Shown piece by piece: positions 6,192 to 6,845 of a stretch of 6,845 bases of DNA; within the stretch, counting starts at the first letter, position 1; the number at the start of each line of letters is the position of its first letter. Below the pieces are notes generated by a model. It was not told the DNA's origin. It saw nothing but the letters and a program-made list of their open reading frames with translations, and did not search any database. Both the position numbers and the translations under genes were made by a program. Origin of the DNA: Paracoccaceae bacterium (GTDB lineage Bacteria > Pseudomonadota > Alphaproteobacteria > Rhodobacterales > Rhodobacteraceae); the NCBI GenBank assembly GCA_003551745.1, contig PUNI01000366.1, forward strand, positions 1-6,845, in the 5' to 3' direction.

Positions 6192-6845
6192 CTAGAAACC
6201 CCGGCCCGCCGGTGGCGCCGCCGGTGCCGGGGTGGCGGCGGGGGCCGGCGATGGCGGCGCGGGCGCGGCGCGGGCGAGCTGGCGCACCGCCGTGGTCAGA
6301 TGGGCGAGATCGCCGCGCAGGTCGGTGAGGGTTTCCTCGCGGCCAGCGGCCATCTCCTCGAGGATGCGCAGCAGATGCACGTCGATGGAGCGCAGCCGCA
6401 TCCGCGCCTCGCCGTCGCTGGCGCCGCCGGCCGCCTCCATCAGGGTGGCAAGCCGTTCCTGCCCCTCGGCGACCCGAGCCAGGGCCGCGGCGACCTCCGG
6501 CCCCTCGCCGCCGGCCTGCCGCTCGACCAGCCCGGCCAGCGCCTCCAGCCGGCGGTCGAGCTGGGCGCGATCCTCGGCGAGTTGTGTCTGCAGGGTCTGC
6601 AGCGTCTCGATCTGCTCGGCCATGTTCTCGAACATCGCCACCAGCGCGGTCTGGTCGGTGCCCTCCTCGCCGTCGCCGGCCACCAGCCCGAGCCGGGTGA
6701 TCGAGGACAGCCATTCCTCCAGCTGGCGGTAGAAGCGGCTCTGCCCATGCCCGGCGAAAAGCTCCAGGAGCCCCACCACCAGCGAGCCCGACAGGCCCAG
6801 CAGCGAGGTGGAGAACGCCGTGCCCATGCCGCCGAGCTGTGCCTC
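6192..6845 (-). CDS. MotA/TolQ/ExbB-family proton-channel protein, C-terminal part (N-terminus outside window)
   Basis: The frame stays open to the window edge; 217 residues are visible, and the internal ATG at 6827 is not the true start because the family's conserved GG-M-GTAFSTSLLGL stretch crosses it. By family this is the inner-membrane channel subunit that pairs with an aspartate-bearing single-helix partner, here the gene immediately downstream. Visible parts: the last transmembrane helix (about residues 7-31, MGTAFSTSLLGLSGSLVVGL) with the small and Ser/Thr residues typical of the final MotA/TolQ helix; a cytoplasmic helical tail of about 150 residues (for example MAEQIETLQTLQTQLAEDRA and LTDLRGDLAHLTTAVRQLA) likely to form a coiled coil; and a Pro/Ala-rich end (from about residue 190) finishing in PPAGRGF. 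ExbB and TolQ lack such a tail; Zorya ZorA has a cytoplasmic tail. Earlier helices and any regulatory region cannot be seen. Confidence 0.85.
   Translation of the reverse strand, partial: EAQLGGMGTAFSTSLLGLSGSLVVGLLELFAGHGQSRFYRQLEEWLSSITRLGLVAGDGEEGTDQTALVAMFENMAEQIETLQTLQTQLAEDRAQLDRRLEALAGLVERQAGGEGPEVAAALARVAEGQERLATLMEAAGGASDGEARMRLRSIDVHLLRILEEMAAGREETLTDLRGDLAHLTTAVRQLARAAPAPPSPAPAATPAPAAPPAGRGF

Noticed and set aside
5056..6195. Long plus-strand open frame (379 codons, Ser/Ala-rich) opposite the coiled-coil gene.
   Set aside because: It is the antisense shadow of an Ala/Glu/Arg-rich, high-GC3 gene; the product is low-complexity Ser/Ala/Arg with no domain, and the minus-strand protein has clear domains.
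4503..6845. Complete Zorya anti-phage defence system.
   Set aside because: The channel and OmpA-like subunits are reminiscent of ZorA and ZorB, but the OmpA-like protein is far too long for ZorB, and no zorC or zorD-type helicase/nuclease gene follows. Upstream sequence is not visible.

Overview
The window is very GC-rich, with dense same-strand coding and the gene types of an alphaproteobacterium, most likely a member of the Rhodobacterales. This rests on the base composition, on strongly alphaproteobacterial-looking DapF and MtaB proteins, and on a MotA/ExbB-like plus peptidoglycan-binding protein pair. The species cannot be named from the sequence alone. Every gene I can support is on the minus strand, so the order of transcription runs from high to low coordinates.

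Layout in transcription order. (1) 6845-6192: the C-terminal part of a MotA/TolQ/ExbB-family proton-channel protein with a cytoplasmic coiled-coil tail; its N-terminus lies outside the window. (2) 6188-4503: its partner, a MotB/OmpA-like protein with one N-terminal membrane helix, a very long proline-free coiled coil and a C-terminal peptidoglycan-binding domain. Three bases separate the two genes, so they form one operon. (3) 4502-4055: about 450 bases with no convincing gene but several inverted repeats. It serves as the 3' end of the stator operon and the leader of the next one. (4) 4054-3209: dapF, diaminopimelate epimerase (lysine and peptidoglycan precursor). (5) 3212-1938: mtaB, a tRNA methylthiotransferase, whose start overlaps the dapF stop as ATGA. 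(6) 1871-1416: a small exported c-type cytochrome. (7) 1340-1: an adenine deaminase-like amidohydrolase whose C-terminus runs off the window. It is too open-ended to look like a closed ORF but is clearly coding.

The stator pair would use proton flow across the inner membrane to do mechanical work on, or anchor to, the cell wall. dapF makes the meso-diaminopimelate to which OmpA-like domains bind, a loose thematic link that may be coincidental. mtaB, the cytochrome and adenine deaminase are unrelated housekeeping or accessory functions.

The points most worth a second look are the catalytic-cysteine substitution in DapF, the stator pair with coiled coils on both partners (reminiscent of, but not identical to, Zorya ZorAB), and the length of the unbroken coiled coil compared with the periplasm. 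I see no CRISPR array, tRNA, rRNA, insertion sequence or phage gene.
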